Shown: positions 44,350-53,533, numbered from the stretch's first letter. The stretch: 64,000 nucleotides of DNA from JAAELZ01 sp965237995 (GCA_965237995.1 CBDEGO010000004.1:434001-498000); one strand, 5' to 3'. The notes: a model not told the origin generated them from the sequence alone. Translations and numbers: made by a program.

Positions 44350-44477
44350 CTCTAAGGTTTTGGCGGGTTTTAGAGTGAAAAAATGCGTCTGTTATAATTT
44401 TGTTACAACTACGTGAAGTACATGTCACAAAAACTAACTATAGTGTTGCCTGAAAGATCAATTTTAGTGGAGAGAAC

Positions 44478-45665
44478 ATGAATCAATTTATAGAAAACAT
44501 CAAATACAAACCTTTGTTGGTTGCGTGGACGGGGATTGCCATAGCGTGCTTGTTAACGGTTGGACAAACCAATGCGAAAGCAGAAGGTAAGGCCGCCGAG
44601 GCCATTTTTGCGGGTGGTTGTTTTTGGTGCATCGAAGCAAGCATGGAGAAAATCGAAGGCGTTACAGAAGCTATTTCCGGCTATACCGGCGGGACGATTG
44701 AGCAGCCGACGTATAAGCAAGTAGGCGGCGGTAAGACTAATCATACCGAAGCCGTTAAGGTGATCTATAACCCTGAACAAGTCAGCTATGATGAGCTACT
44801 GGATGCATTTTGGAAGCAGTTTGACCCAACTGATGCGGGAGGTTCGTTCGTAGATCGTGGTCGCCAGTATCGCCCAGGCATTTTTTACGCGTCTGAAGAG
44901 CAGCGTCAATTAGCCATTGCTTCGCGCGATGCATTAGATGCAACGGGTCGCTTTGATAAACCGATCGCTACGGAAATCACCGAACTTACAAAGTTTTGGG
45001 ATGCTGAAAAATACCATCAGGATTATTACAAAACTAATCCAGTTCGATATAACTACTATCGGTTTGGTTCGGGCCGCGATCAATGGTTAGAAAAAACCTG
45101 GGGTGAAGAGCTACACACCAAGTCGAAGAAAAAAACAATTGAAGACAAAGAAACGGTTGCAAACACTGAAACCGATGAGATGAAGGTCGCTACTGCCTCA
45201 ATGACTGAAGAACAACTTAAACAAAAGTACCAAAAGCCATCAGATGACGAGCTTAAAGAGAAACTAACGCCTATTCAATATCGTGTAACGCAACATGAAG
45301 GTACGGAACGTCCGTACAAAAATGATTACCACGACAATAAAGAGGCCGGTATTTACGTTGATATCGTGTCGGGCGAGCCACTTTTCTCATCGGTCGATAA
45401 ATTCGATTCCGGAACTGGTTGGCCAAGTTTTGATCGGCCTATTGATGATCAATTTGTGGTGAAGAAGACAGACTACAAACTGATTTTACCCCGCACAGAA
45501 GTACGTAGTAAATATGGTGACTCCCATCTTGGACATGTATTTAAAGACGGCCCTTCAACAACAGGCTTGCGCTATTGCATCAATTCTGCATCGCTTCGCT
45601 TTATTCCTGATGAAGAATTAGAAAAGGAAGGTTACGGTCAGTACATGGCACAATTTTCAAAATAG
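44478..45665 (+). CDS. msrAB: Exported bifunctional peptide methionine sulfoxide reductase MsrA-MsrB
   Basis: A 395-residue fusion. Residues ~13-35 are a hydrophobic export segment. The MsrA domain starts at AIFAGGCFWCIEAS with catalytic Cys48 and reduces the S-epimer. The MsrB domain (residues ~250-390; TGWPSFDRPI, SHLGHVF, RYCINSASLRFIP with Cys367) reduces the R-epimer. The CxxC zinc pairs found in many MsrB proteins are absent. It would repair oxidised periplasmic proteins. It is preceded by a good ribosome site (GGAGAG) and lies 128 bases after the kinase gene. Confidence 0.9.
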   Translation: MNQFIENIKYKPLLVAWTGIAIACLLTVGQTNAKAEGKAAEAIFAGGCFWCIEASMEKIEGVTEAISGYTGGTIEQPTYKQVGGGKTNHTEAVKVIYNPEQVSYDELLDAFWKQFDPTDAGGSFVDRGRQYRPGIFYASEEQRQLAIASRDALDATGRFDKPIATEITELTKFWDAEKYHQDYYKTNPVRYNYYRFGSGRDQWLEKTWGEELHTKSKKKTIEDKETVANTETDEMKVATASMTEEQLKQKYQKPSDDELKEKLTPIQYRVTQHEGTERPYKNDYHDNKEAGIYVDIVSGEPLFSSVDKFDSGTGWPSFDRPIDDQFVVKKTDYKLILPRTEVRSKYGDSHLGHVFKDGPSTTGLRYCINSASLRFIPDEELEKEGYGQYMAQFSK

Positions 45666-45703
45666 CCATTGAGTTAACGATTTACACATTAGGGCTTAGC
45701 GAG

Positions 45704-46477
45704 ATGAACATAAAGAGATGCTTTGCAACAAAGGGCTTAACCTTATTATCTGCAATGGTTTTATTAAGTGGGTACACCTCAGTTAATGCAGAATCTCAGA
45801 CCTTTAAAAGCGGTAAAAATATTGCATCAGTGGTGGAGCTATATACCTCTGAAGGTTGCAGTAGTTGCCCTCCAGCTGATGAATATCTTAGCCGTTTAGA
45901 GGCTAATTTAGGCGAAGAAGCTGAGTTGATTCCTTTGGCCTTTCACGTCGACTACTGGAATTACTTAGGTTGGGAAGATCCTTTTTCTAAAGCAGAATAT
46001 ACCAAGCGGCAACGTCGTTTAGGTGCACTGAATAAACAGCGTACCATCTACACGCCAGAATTTATCGTAGATGGCAAAGAGTCGCGTCACCGCACCATTG
46101 GTGAAAATGTTCGTCTATCGAATGAGAGTGAAGCCAAAGCCGATATTCAGTTGCAGTTAGACCAATCGGTCACGCCAAGACAAGCGAAGATCACTGTAGA
46201 CAATATAGCCAAGCGTAGTGGCAGTGTGCTTTATGTGGCACTGTATGAAAGTGACATTACACGGCGGATTGAAAATGGAGAAAATCGTGGAAGAACGCTG
46301 CACCATGACTATGTAGTACGTGATTTACAAGGCCCAAAGCGCGTTAAAAATGGCGACACCTTATCTTTTAATTTACCGATAAAAGAAGACTGGGTTACTG
46401 ACAATATGGGCGTAGTCGTGATGGTTAAATCAAGCCACACTGGCGAAACCTTACAAGCCCTGCGCGCTGCCTTATAA
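45704..46477 (+). CDS. DUF1223 thioredoxin-fold protein, exported
   Basis: A 257-residue protein with a signal peptide (hydrophobic residues ~12-24, probable cut after VNA). The thioredoxin-like start VVELYTSEGCSSCPPADEYL carries the CxxC pair, then FHVDYWNYLGWEDPFSK and YTPEFIVDGKESR, which is the DUF1223 pattern. The family is often linked to stress operons but has no proven reaction. It lies 38 bases after msrAB, and the two probably share a transcript. Confidence 0.82.
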   Translation: MNIKRCFATKGLTLLSAMVLLSGYTSVNAESQTFKSGKNIASVVELYTSEGCSSCPPADEYLSRLEANLGEEAELIPLAFHVDYWNYLGWEDPFSKAEYTKRQRRLGALNKQRTIYTPEFIVDGKESRHRTIGENVRLSNESEAKADIQLQLDQSVTPRQAKITVDNIAKRSGSVLYVALYESDITRRIENGENRGRTLHHDYVVRDLQGPKRVKNGDTLSFNLPIKEDWVTDNMGVVVMVKSSHTGETLQALRAAL

Positions 46478-46562
46478 ACTTCACCTGTAACGAGGATATG
46501 GGTAAACCTGTAGTGTGCTGCCTGTACCAGCATAGATAGTAAAGGCCATCAGTAAGAATTAG

Positions 46563-47654
46563 CTATTTGGTAATAAGGTAAGCGTATTCGCGCGGCCAGT
46601 TAACCCAAATAGTCTGCCCTGTCTCAAGATGAATTTCATCTAATTCCTTTTGCTGTTTCTGGATTTTAAGCTCTACCCCTTCGTCCGTTTCTACCAACAA
46701 ACTCACTACTGTCCCAATAAATTCTTCACTAATGAGTTTGCACTTAAACGTATTGGATTCTGCTGCTGTTGGTTCACTACTAGCGATATTTAAACGGTCC
46801 GCGCTGATAACAATTTCAGCGTGATCGCCCACTTTCAAATTTTTTGATTTTTGCGCCGCAATCTCCACAGAACCAAGTTCCGTTTCAATAAGCACGGTAG
46901 TATCGCCAACTTCAGAAATCTCGCCAGATAAAATATTATTTGAGCCAACGAACTCAGCGACAAACCGTGAAGCCGGTTCACGGAAAACTTGCTGCGGGGT
47001 GCCGATTTGTTCGATTACGCCTTTACTCATGATGATAACTCTGTCCGCCATCGCGAAAGCTTCCGACTGGCTATGCGTCACGTAAACAAAAGTAATACCG
47101 AGTTCTTTCTGTAAACGCGACAACACGCCTTGCATGCGTACAACTAGGTTTGCATCAAGTGCGCTAAGTGGCTCGTCTAGCAATAATACCGGGGGTTCGG
47201 TGACTAATGCTCTCGCGAGCGCGACGCGTTGGCGTTGGCCTCCGGATAGCATATCCACTGGCCGCTCTGCGAATTCGGCGATCTCCATGCGTTCTAGCCA
47301 TTTCATCGCGCGCTGCCTGCGTTCAGCAGCTTCTATGCCGCGCATCTTTAGCCCAAATTCCACATTCTCAATGACGTTTAAAAACGGAAATAAAGCTAGG
47401 GATTGCCACACCAGCGGCGTATCACGTTCAGAAGGCTTTAGCTCGTTAATACGATTACCGTCTAGACGAATTTCTCCTTCACTGGGTGTTTCAAGACCCG
47501 CCAGCATTCTTAACGTGGTAGTTTTTCCGCAACCACTGGAGCCCATAATCGCCAAAAATTCGCCTTTCTCGATATGAAAACTCATTTGCTCAACCGCAAC
47601 AGACTCTCCGAAGCGCTTAATGATACTGTCGAAAATAATTTGCGGTTCAGACAT
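46563..47654 (-). CDS. ABC transporter ATP-binding protein, polyamine-type (PotA-like)
   Basis: A 363-residue ATPase: Walker A GSSGCGKTT, signature LSGGQRQRVALARAL, Walker B VLLLDEPLSALD, switch His in YVTHSQSEAFAMADRV, and a C-terminal TOBE domain (residues ~290-350). It powers the importer made with the two permeases and the binding protein upstream. The start overlaps the permease gene by 8 bases. Sequence fits the spermidine/putrescine class, but that class also covers other small cations and metabolites. Confidence 0.87.
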   Translation of the reverse strand: MSEPQIIFDSIIKRFGESVAVEQMSFHIEKGEFLAIMGSSGCGKTTTLRMLAGLETPSEGEIRLDGNRINELKPSERDTPLVWQSLALFPFLNVIENVEFGLKMRGIEAAERRQRAMKWLERMEIAEFAERPVDMLSGGQRQRVALARALVTEPPVLLLDEPLSALDANLVVRMQGVLSRLQKELGITFVYVTHSQSEAFAMADRVIIMSKGVIEQIGTPQQVFREPASRFVAEFVGSNNILSGEISEVGDTTVLIETELGSVEIAAQKSKNLKVGDHAEIVISADRLNIASSEPTAAESNTFKCKLISEEFIGTVVSLLVETDEGVELKIQKQQKELDEIHLETGQTIWVNWPREYAYLITK

Positions 47655-48450
47655 AAGGTGTTTTCTTGGGTGTTCGGAGAATAAGAATAGTTTGCGCGAT
47701 AATGATTAAGGTCATCGAAGTCAAAAACACAAATGTACCAATTGCGTTAATTTGCGGGTCAGTCGTACCTTGCAAAATTTCTAGAATGAGTACAGGAATA
47801 GTTTTATTTAGCCCCGATACAAACCAAGCGACTGCAAACTCATCAAAGGAGACCGCCATAGTTAAGCAGACGGATGAAATCAGCGCGGGTTTTACAAACG
47901 GAATGATCACCGCTCGCATCGTACTCCATTCGCTGGCACCTAGATTCCACGCAGCTGATTCGAGATCTGGGTCCATTTGCTGCAAACGCAAGCGGATGAT
48001 CGCCATAGCAAACGGAGCGCAAAGGACGGTGTGCGCAATAACGATCGTCCACAATCTGCCAGAAATACCTATCTTAGAAAACCAAGCTAGCATCGCTAAC
48101 GCTAAGATGATAAGCGGAATCGTCGGCGGCAACAAAGCCAGTGCGAGATAGCTGTTCTTACCTTTAAACTGATAACGAAAATCGGTGTAGGCAGTGCAAA
48201 AACCAATAAACGTGGCAATCACACTAGTGCAAGTAGCGACGACTAAACTTTTCTTGGCGGCCTTCCAAACGTCGGGATCTGCGAATATATTTTCGTACCA
48301 TTGCCAAGTAAATGACCCTAGTGGGATTGAAGGAAACCGATCAGAGTTAAATGAAAAAATAATGCTGGTGATGATCGGTGCAAACACAAATAAGAATATT
48401 AACCCTAAGTAAGCCAGTAGAGCGAAACGAACAGTGCGATCAATATTCAT
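47647..48450 (-). CDS. ABC transporter permease (PotC-like)
   Basis: About 267 residues from ATG 48450 (MNIDRTVRFALLAYLGLIFL) with six helices and the EAA loop EWSTMRAVIIPFVKPALISS (residues ~175-205). The frame extends upstream to 48504, but that stretch overlaps the other permease gene and adds a non-family tail, so 48450 is the start. It forms the membrane channel with the neighbouring permease. Confidence 0.85.
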   Translation of the reverse strand: MNIDRTVRFALLAYLGLIFLFVFAPIITSIIFSFNSDRFPSIPLGSFTWQWYENIFADPDVWKAAKKSLVVATCTSVIATFIGFCTAYTDFRYQFKGKNSYLALALLPPTIPLIILALAMLAWFSKIGISGRLWTIVIAHTVLCAPFAMAIIRLRLQQMDPDLESAAWNLGASEWSTMRAVIIPFVKPALISSVCLTMAVSFDEFAVAWFVSGLNKTIPVLILEILQGTTDPQINAIGTFVFLTSMTLIIIAQTILILRTPKKTPYV

Positions 48451-48457
48451 TTCGACT

Positions 48458-49357
48458 CTAGCGCTTCTTACTGTAGGCCAATTTGATGGCGGTAAAGGCC
48501 ACAACCATTAGCGTTAACATCATCATCACTGCAATCACTGCCGCCCTAGGCCACTGTTGACCAGACTTGGTAGTATCTATAATAAGTATAGTTAAAGTGG
48601 GCGGTTTGGAGCCGCCCAAATAATAAGGTGCGACGAAATCACCAAATGACATAATAAAGCAAAAAACTGCGCCAATAATTAAGCCCACTTTGGCCGAGGG
48701 TAATATCACTTTTAAAATGACTTTCAGCCTGCTCGCACCTAAGTTTTGCGCCGCTTCAATTAGATTACGATCTACATTGGCCATCGAAATAGTTTGTAGA
48801 ATGATCACTAAAGGCAGAGTGAGCGTCATATAGCCAATTAGAGTGCCGAATTGGGTGTTCAGCATTTTGTAGGGACCAAGCCCAATATTGGCTAGCAAGG
48901 CATTAATCACTCCCGATTCAGCCAGTATGACAAACCATGAAAAGGTGCGTACTAAGTAGCTGGTGAAAAATGGAATAATTAACAAAAAGATGATCCAGCG
49001 CCGCGTGCTTTCAGAGACTTTAAACGCTAAGCCGTAAGAAGCTGGAAAGGCCAGACACGAAGCCACAACGGTGGCTAGCGTCGCCATTGCAAAGGTATAG
49101 AAATAAGCATCCCAGAAATAATCTTTACTGAACATTTTGATCCAGTTTTTCATTTCGAATGCTTCGACCATGCGGTAGTTCTTTACCAAGAAAAAACTCA
49201 TTGCCACCATAAACAATAGTGGCCCCACAAAAAATAACACCTGCCAGATGATCATAGGCAAGCGCCATGTCATGGCATAGAGATCAAATCTTGATTGCTT
49301 CACCTTAGGTGCGGACATTGAATCTACAGATGCTAGATGTTGGTCTATTCGGCGCAA
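48458..49357 (-). CDS. ABC transporter permease (PotB-like)
   Basis: A 299-residue permease with six helices, a cytoplasmic N-terminal tail of ~27 residues and the EAA loop (AAQNLGASRLKVILKVILPS). It ends 7 bases before its partner permease starts. The 89-base gap to the binding-protein gene contains a hairpin that may lower permease expression relative to the binding protein. Confidence 0.85.
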   Translation of the reverse strand: MRRIDQHLASVDSMSAPKVKQSRFDLYAMTWRLPMIIWQVLFFVGPLLFMVAMSFFLVKNYRMVEAFEMKNWIKMFSKDYFWDAYFYTFAMATLATVVASCLAFPASYGLAFKVSESTRRWIIFLLIIPFFTSYLVRTFSWFVILAESGVINALLANIGLGPYKMLNTQFGTLIGYMTLTLPLVIILQTISMANVDRNLIEAAQNLGASRLKVILKVILPSAKVGLIIGAVFCFIMSFGDFVAPYYLGGSKPPTLTILIIDTTKSGQQWPRAAVIAVMMMLTLMVVAFTAIKLAYSKKR

Positions 49358-49373
49358 CCGATTTATACAAAAT

Positions 49374-49397
49374 AATAGATGGCCGTAGCCATCTATT
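49374..49397 (-). terminator. Intra-operon hairpin between binding-protein and permease genes
   Basis: AATAGATGGC pairs perfectly with GCCATCTATT around a four-base loop; on the transcribed strand it is followed by ATTTTG. The T-run is short, so it is probably a leaky terminator or an mRNA-stabilising hairpin giving more binding protein than permease. Confidence 0.5.
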
Positions 49398-49446
49398 GCA
49401 AGTGTTGTTGCGGCTTATTCGAGCCGCACGACATAAGCCTGACAAA

Positions 49447-50595
49447 TTAGGCGTTTTTGTACTCAGACCAAAAATCATTCCATGTTTCTAAGTCTTGTTG
49501 CTTAGGTAGGCCGCGGTAGTGAATTTTACCCTCGTTGATTAACGCGACAGGGTCGTTCACCGCGCCAGTTACTTGGCCAGTACGTTGCGCTTCTTTAGGG
49601 TCAACTTCGTTGAGCATTTTACGGCCAGAATTCGTCACCGCGAAACCGGGATAACCCAGCATTTGCGCCGTCTTCACCTGCCCTGGCGCTGAAATCGTAT
49701 ATTCAAGATACTTCTTTACGATGTCTTTTTTGGTGGAAGTAGACACAATGCTATAAGACTCTGTCCACTGAATGCCGCCTTCTTTGGGTACTACAGAGCT
49801 TACCGGTGCGCCATCGCGCTCTAGAATGCCGGTTACCCAATCACCAATTCCGACCATGGCAAGCATTTCGCCATTCTTAAGCCCAGCGAAGGTGCCGCCA
49901 AAATCAAAATAACCGCCAACCTGAGACTTAAGCGATAAAGTCTTATCTTGAACTGCTTGCCATGCATCTGAGGAAATATCGAATGGCCCTGGATTGTTAT
50001 TGCCATTTAATAAGCTGATTTGCCCAAGAGAAGGTAGGTGCCAATCAAAGTGACCCACTTTACCTTTTAGCTTAGGGTCCCAAAAAACGTCGTAGGACAT
50101 CGCTTCTTCCTTTGAGATTTCGTTTTTATTATAAGACACACCTAAATGTCCGTAACGACTGATTAAAGAATACAATTTGCCCTCTTTCCAATGACCAGAG
50201 AAATTTCTGAAGTCGTCATGCATCAAATCATCCATTGGATAATCCGCTGGATTAAGCTCGTCCACTAATTCTGAATCAATTAATAACTGCGCGTACTCTG
50301 CATCGGTATGAATCAGATCAAATGTGCCCGGGGGGTTTTGCGCTAGCGCGGCTAACATGTTGTCACCACCCGCATAATATTTAGGCACGAACTTCACATT
50401 ATTCGCAGCTTCAAACTCTGCCACCATGTCAGGTTCTGCTGTGCCGTACCAACCAAGCATATTGATTTCAGTGGGTTCTGCATAAGCTTTGTTAGAGGTG
50501 ATAATCATCGGCATGGCTAAAGCGCCAGTCGCTAAAGTCGATGATTTTAAAAACTTTCTTCTGCTGATGTTGCTAGTGAATTTTGACTGACTCAT
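49447..50595 (-). CDS. ABC transporter substrate-binding protein with Tat signal (PotD/PotF-like)
   Basis: A 382-residue periplasmic protein. The N-terminus carries a twin-arginine motif SRRKFLK (residues 11-17), a hydrophobic stretch and a cut after KAYA. The mature part begins EINMLGWYGTAEPDMVAEFE and contains FDLIHTDAEYAQLLI, as in family 1/PotD-like binding proteins. The ligand is not evident. The gene upstream, on the same strand, is a phosphoribosyltransferase, which is unusual for a polyamine importer. Confidence 0.83.
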   Translation of the reverse strand: MSQSKFTSNISRRKFLKSSTLATGALAMPMIITSNKAYAEPTEINMLGWYGTAEPDMVAEFEAANNVKFVPKYYAGGDNMLAALAQNPPGTFDLIHTDAEYAQLLIDSELVDELNPADYPMDDLMHDDFRNFSGHWKEGKLYSLISRYGHLGVSYNKNEISKEEAMSYDVFWDPKLKGKVGHFDWHLPSLGQISLLNGNNNPGPFDISSDAWQAVQDKTLSLKSQVGGYFDFGGTFAGLKNGEMLAMVGIGDWVTGILERDGAPVSSVVPKEGGIQWTESYSIVSTSTKKDIVKKYLEYTISAPGQVKTAQMLGYPGFAVTNSGRKMLNEVDPKEAQRTGQVTGAVNDPVALINEGKIHYRGLPKQQDLETWNDFWSEYKNA

Positions 50596-50681
50596 AGTTT
50601 TATTTCTCTACTGATGATGAATGGGTTGCGCCATTTACTGCGCGCAAACTGCTGCTGGCCTCTATCGTGTTATGCTATGCT

Positions 50682-51311
50682 TTACCCAATTTCAGGGAAG
50701 CAATCTTCTGCTTTGAATGACGCAAAACTATCCAGCGTTTGCCGATTACATTGCTCTTGAATAGCTGAACCACGTATCACGCAGGATGACATTTTATAGT
50801 TGGCGTACATCTTAGCGCTGGCTTCGTTATCTTCGATGCATACAGCTGCAATTCCAGCCACTATACCGCCTTGTCGCTCAACTAATTCAATACCTGAAGT
50901 CATGGTTCCGCCGGTCTCAATCCACTGGTCAACAAGTAACACGCGCGTACCTTTGGCAAAAGCAGGCTTACGCATTTCCATCGATTCAGTTTGACCAGAG
51001 TAATTAGTCATCGGCACAACATCGAATTCTACGGGAATCTTACCGCCTTTGCGAATGGTCAAAAAACCTTTGCGCAATTTGGTTGCCATGCCCGCACCTA
51101 GCACGAACCCAGCCGCGTCAAACCCTGCCACTACATCAATTTCACTCGCGTCAAAGGGCTTTAGCAAATCATCCATCATTGCGTGGAATGAATCGGCGTT
51201 GATATAAGCTGAAGATGGATCAAGCCAAGCGTATTTTTCACCGCGAGAACGCGGAGCCATCAAGTCTAAGTACCATCTATCGCTACGATCATTTGTTTCG
51301 CTATTGCTCAT
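50682..51311 (-). CDS. Purine-type phosphoribosyltransferase family protein
   Basis: A 209-residue type I phosphoribosyltransferase with the PRPP loop VLLVDQWIETGGTM and the upstream strand VVAGFDAAGFVLGAGMATKL, arranged as in adenine/xanthine phosphoribosyltransferases. The second acidic residue of the usual DD/ED pair is Gln here. It would join a base to PRPP to make a nucleotide. It overlaps the TIM-barrel gene by 11 bases and is 86 bases ahead of the binding-protein gene. Confidence 0.75.
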   Translation of the reverse strand: MSNSETNDRSDRWYLDLMAPRSRGEKYAWLDPSSAYINADSFHAMMDDLLKPFDASEIDVVAGFDAAGFVLGAGMATKLRKGFLTIRKGGKIPVEFDVVPMTNYSGQTESMEMRKPAFAKGTRVLLVDQWIETGGTMTSGIELVERQGGIVAGIAAVCIEDNEASAKMYANYKMSSCVIRGSAIQEQCNRQTLDSFASFKAEDCFPEIG

Positions 51312-52047
51312 CGTTATTTATGTTCTCTAATAGGTTGTCTAGGAGGGCAGCGTCCAAATTATAAAAATCGCCCGGTTGGCTAATGCCAGTCGCCACAAGA
51401 ATGGCGTCTAAATGTTGTGCATAGCTAGCAACATTCTCCGGAGTAATTCCAGAGGCAAGCCCTAAGCTACACTCGTCGATGTGATTTCGAAAGAGTGTCA
51501 CTTTGTCTACACCCGCTTCAACGCCCGTTGCAGTACCAGAAGTCGTGACGACATCCATCCACTTAGCGGCAATTGTGGCAGAAACAGGCCAATCGGTTTC
51601 TTTTACTTCGCGCTGCTTTTTAAAGACCGTGCCACCAAAATAAATGCCTGACCAACCGCATTGTTTTTTAACAGCTAAGGATTCAGCCGCTTCTGGCTGA
51701 TCGTTTACATCACAGCTCTCGTCAATTCTAGCATCATCGGCCCAATAGCCATCGATTCGACAGCCTTCATCTTCCAGTTCGGCGAGTATTGGAAAAGCAA
51801 TGTTACCAGGTACCGCTAAAAAATTCAGGCCAAGCCAAATGTTCGGATAAGCTACGCGCACCGCTTTAACAATCGGTAGAAAAGGTTCGACCCCAAAGTC
51901 ATGATTAATCAGAAAAACCCCCGCAACGCCTTTGTTGATAGCCAGTTCAACATTTCTCAAAGCTTGTTCGGTGTCGAGAACATGAATCACCGGAAATACA
52001 GCAGGGCCATCGACCTTGAAGGTTTTTTTGAAATCAAGTCGATGCAT
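51301..52047 (-). CDS. TIM-barrel protein, possibly BtpA/SgcQ-like
   Basis: A 248-residue soluble protein with repeated beta-alpha units: VFPVIHVLDTEQALRNVELA, GVAGVFLINHDFG, IWLGLNFLAVPG, VDKVTLFRNHI, LGLASGITPENVASYA (phosphate-loop-like end) and AILVATGIS. The order resembles BtpA/SgcQ barrels, but I am not certain. It heads a probable six-gene operon with the phosphoribosyltransferase and an ABC importer. Reaction unknown. Confidence 0.55.
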   Translation of the reverse strand: MHRLDFKKTFKVDGPAVFPVIHVLDTEQALRNVELAINKGVAGVFLINHDFGVEPFLPIVKAVRVAYPNIWLGLNFLAVPGNIAFPILAELEDEGCRIDGYWADDARIDESCDVNDQPEAAESLAVKKQCGWSGIYFGGTVFKKQREVKETDWPVSATIAAKWMDVVTTSGTATGVEAGVDKVTLFRNHIDECSLGLASGITPENVASYAQHLDAILVATGISQPGDFYNLDAALLDNLLENINNDEQ

Positions 52048-52400
52048 ATTCGAGTAAAAGTGGGCGATTAAATTACGACAGTTAAGTTAGTCAGTATAGC
52101 GTCTAAGGTCTGTAGACACTTCACATTGGCAACGACAGGAAACGACATACAAGTGCCGACATGCCCTGATAATTTTGCACTAATTTATCATACCGTATAG
52201 CGATTAACTTGAGTTCTTCAATCTAGCCCATACCGCTTCAACCAAATAACAACATTTGCGTAAGCGCCCATCCAGGCCATTACCATCAATAATCAGATTA
52301 TTTTTACTGGGAATTCACTCCACCCTAAAACCTAGCGCGGAGTGGACAAACCCGCCGTCAACCCCGTTGGACTAATCGCGTTTTAGTACTGGTGAACCCA
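52048..52400. other. Intergenic region, no gene recognised
   Basis: 353 bases with no convincing reading frame. It must contain the promoter of the minus-strand TIM-barrel operon near 52050-52150 and the end of the CbbQ-type transcript. A CACTCC/GGAGTG inverted repeat (52317-52346, loop 18) is visible but has no T-run. Confidence 0.4.
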
Positions 52401-53213
52401 CTAAAACAACGAAGCACTCAATTCGTCAATCGCCTGTAGCATTTCAGGGTCGTCTGTCAATGCTTGGGTAATTGCTCCTTGGCATGCAGTAACAGGGTCT
52501 ATTCCGGTTTCTATTAGCTTCGCAGCATGCACTAGTAGGCGCGTACTCGCCCCTTCATCCAAACCATTACCTTTAAGGTTTCTGGTCATTCGCGCAAACT
52601 TCACTAATTGTTTAGCCGTATTGGAATCCACCCGAGATTCCTTTTCAACAATTCCTTGCTCTAGCTCTGCGTCAGGATAATCAAACTCAATACCAATGAA
52701 TCGTTGCCGCGTACTTTGCTTAAGGTCTTTAAGTACGCTTTGATATCCTGGGTTATACGAAATTGCTAAGCAAAACTCGTCGGACGCTTGCAGCAATTCA
52801 CCCGTTTTCTCGATCGGTAGTACTCGCCTGTCATCCGCCAAGGGGTGAATCACAACGGTGGTATCTTTACGCGCCTCAACCACTTCATCTAAGTAGCAAA
52901 TGCCGCCAGCCCGCACTGCTCGGGCTAATGGCCCATCCGTCCACTTAGTTTCACCACCAATGATGAGGTAGCGCCCAACTAAATCTGAGGAGGTTAGATC
53001 ATCATGGCAAGACACCGTTATTAGCGGGCGTTTTAATCGCCAAGCCATATGCTCCATAAAGCGGCTCTTGCCACAACCTGTAGGCCCTTTGAGTAGAACA
53101 GGAATGCCATTTTTATAAGCGGCTTCGAACAGCTCAATTTCGTCACCCTGCGCCGAGTAAAATGGCTCGTCGGCAATCATATAAGCATCAACACCGCTTT
53201 GTTTGGTTGTCAT
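52401..53213 (-). CDS. CbbQ/NirQ/NorQ-family AAA+ ATPase (orphan)
   Basis: About 270 residues from ATG 53213 (MTTKQSGVDAYMIADEPFYS). Walker A GPTGCGKSRFMEHMAWRL, SCHDDLTSSDLVGRYLIIGG, Walker B region AGGICYLDEVVEARKDT, and sensor SYNPGYQSVLKDLKQSTRQR, followed by the C-terminal CbbQ domain. In known systems it works with a von Willebrand protein (CbbO/NorD) to remodel Rubisco or nitric-oxide/nitrite reductases. No such partner or client is within this window. A longer frame to 53270 exists, but the added 19 residues look non-family. Confidence 0.85.
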   Translation of the reverse strand: MTTKQSGVDAYMIADEPFYSAQGDEIELFEAAYKNGIPVLLKGPTGCGKSRFMEHMAWRLKRPLITVSCHDDLTSSDLVGRYLIIGGETKWTDGPLARAVRAGGICYLDEVVEARKDTTVVIHPLADDRRVLPIEKTGELLQASDEFCLAISYNPGYQSVLKDLKQSTRQRFIGIEFDYPDAELEQGIVEKESRVDSNTAKQLVKFARMTRNLKGNGLDEGASTRLLVHAAKLIETGIDPVTACQGAITQALTDDPEMLQAIDELSASLF

Positions 53214-53533
53214 CACTACTGAATTTATCAAGAACAAGTAAGCGTGAATAATAGGTTTTAGTGCTGTCAAAAGCCACCTGAAACTGATGTCTAAATTAAC
53301 TTAGCACCATAACCATTCGTGAAATACTCAGTACTTTGAAAAACCTACGATTAAGTATTAAAGACCGAAATGAGGCAATGGCACCCTATTGCATAGCCCA
53401 TCGAAATCAGAAAGTTCCGGCAGCGGCTACAGCTCATAGCATTGAGAGAACAGACTAAATCTTCCAAAATAGCTTGATTAATTACTTTCACCCCGCACCT
53501 TAAGCATTCACTAGAAGAAGATTGACTCTAAGC
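53214..53533. other. Intergenic region between divergent genes, nothing recognised
   Basis: 320 bases between the divergent CbbQ-type and thioredoxin genes. It must hold both promoters, but I see no clear promoter pair, operator or RNA structure. Confidence 0.4.

Noticed and set aside
44349..44376. Terminator after the histidine kinase (ACTCTAA/TTAGAGT)
   Set aside because: The stem is AT-rich and is followed by A residues, not T, on the coding strand.
47134..47577. 147-residue plus-strand frame inside the ABC ATPase gene
   Set aside because: Antisense shadow: Ser/Arg-rich composition with no family marks, opposite conserved Walker and signature motifs.
48451..48504. Longer N-terminus for the PotC-like permease
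   Set aside because: It overlaps the neighbouring permease gene and adds a non-membrane tail; ATG 48450 fits the first helix.
52317..52346. Terminator at the CACTCC/GGAGTG inverted repeat
   Set aside because: The stem is only 6 bp with an 18-base loop and no T-run.
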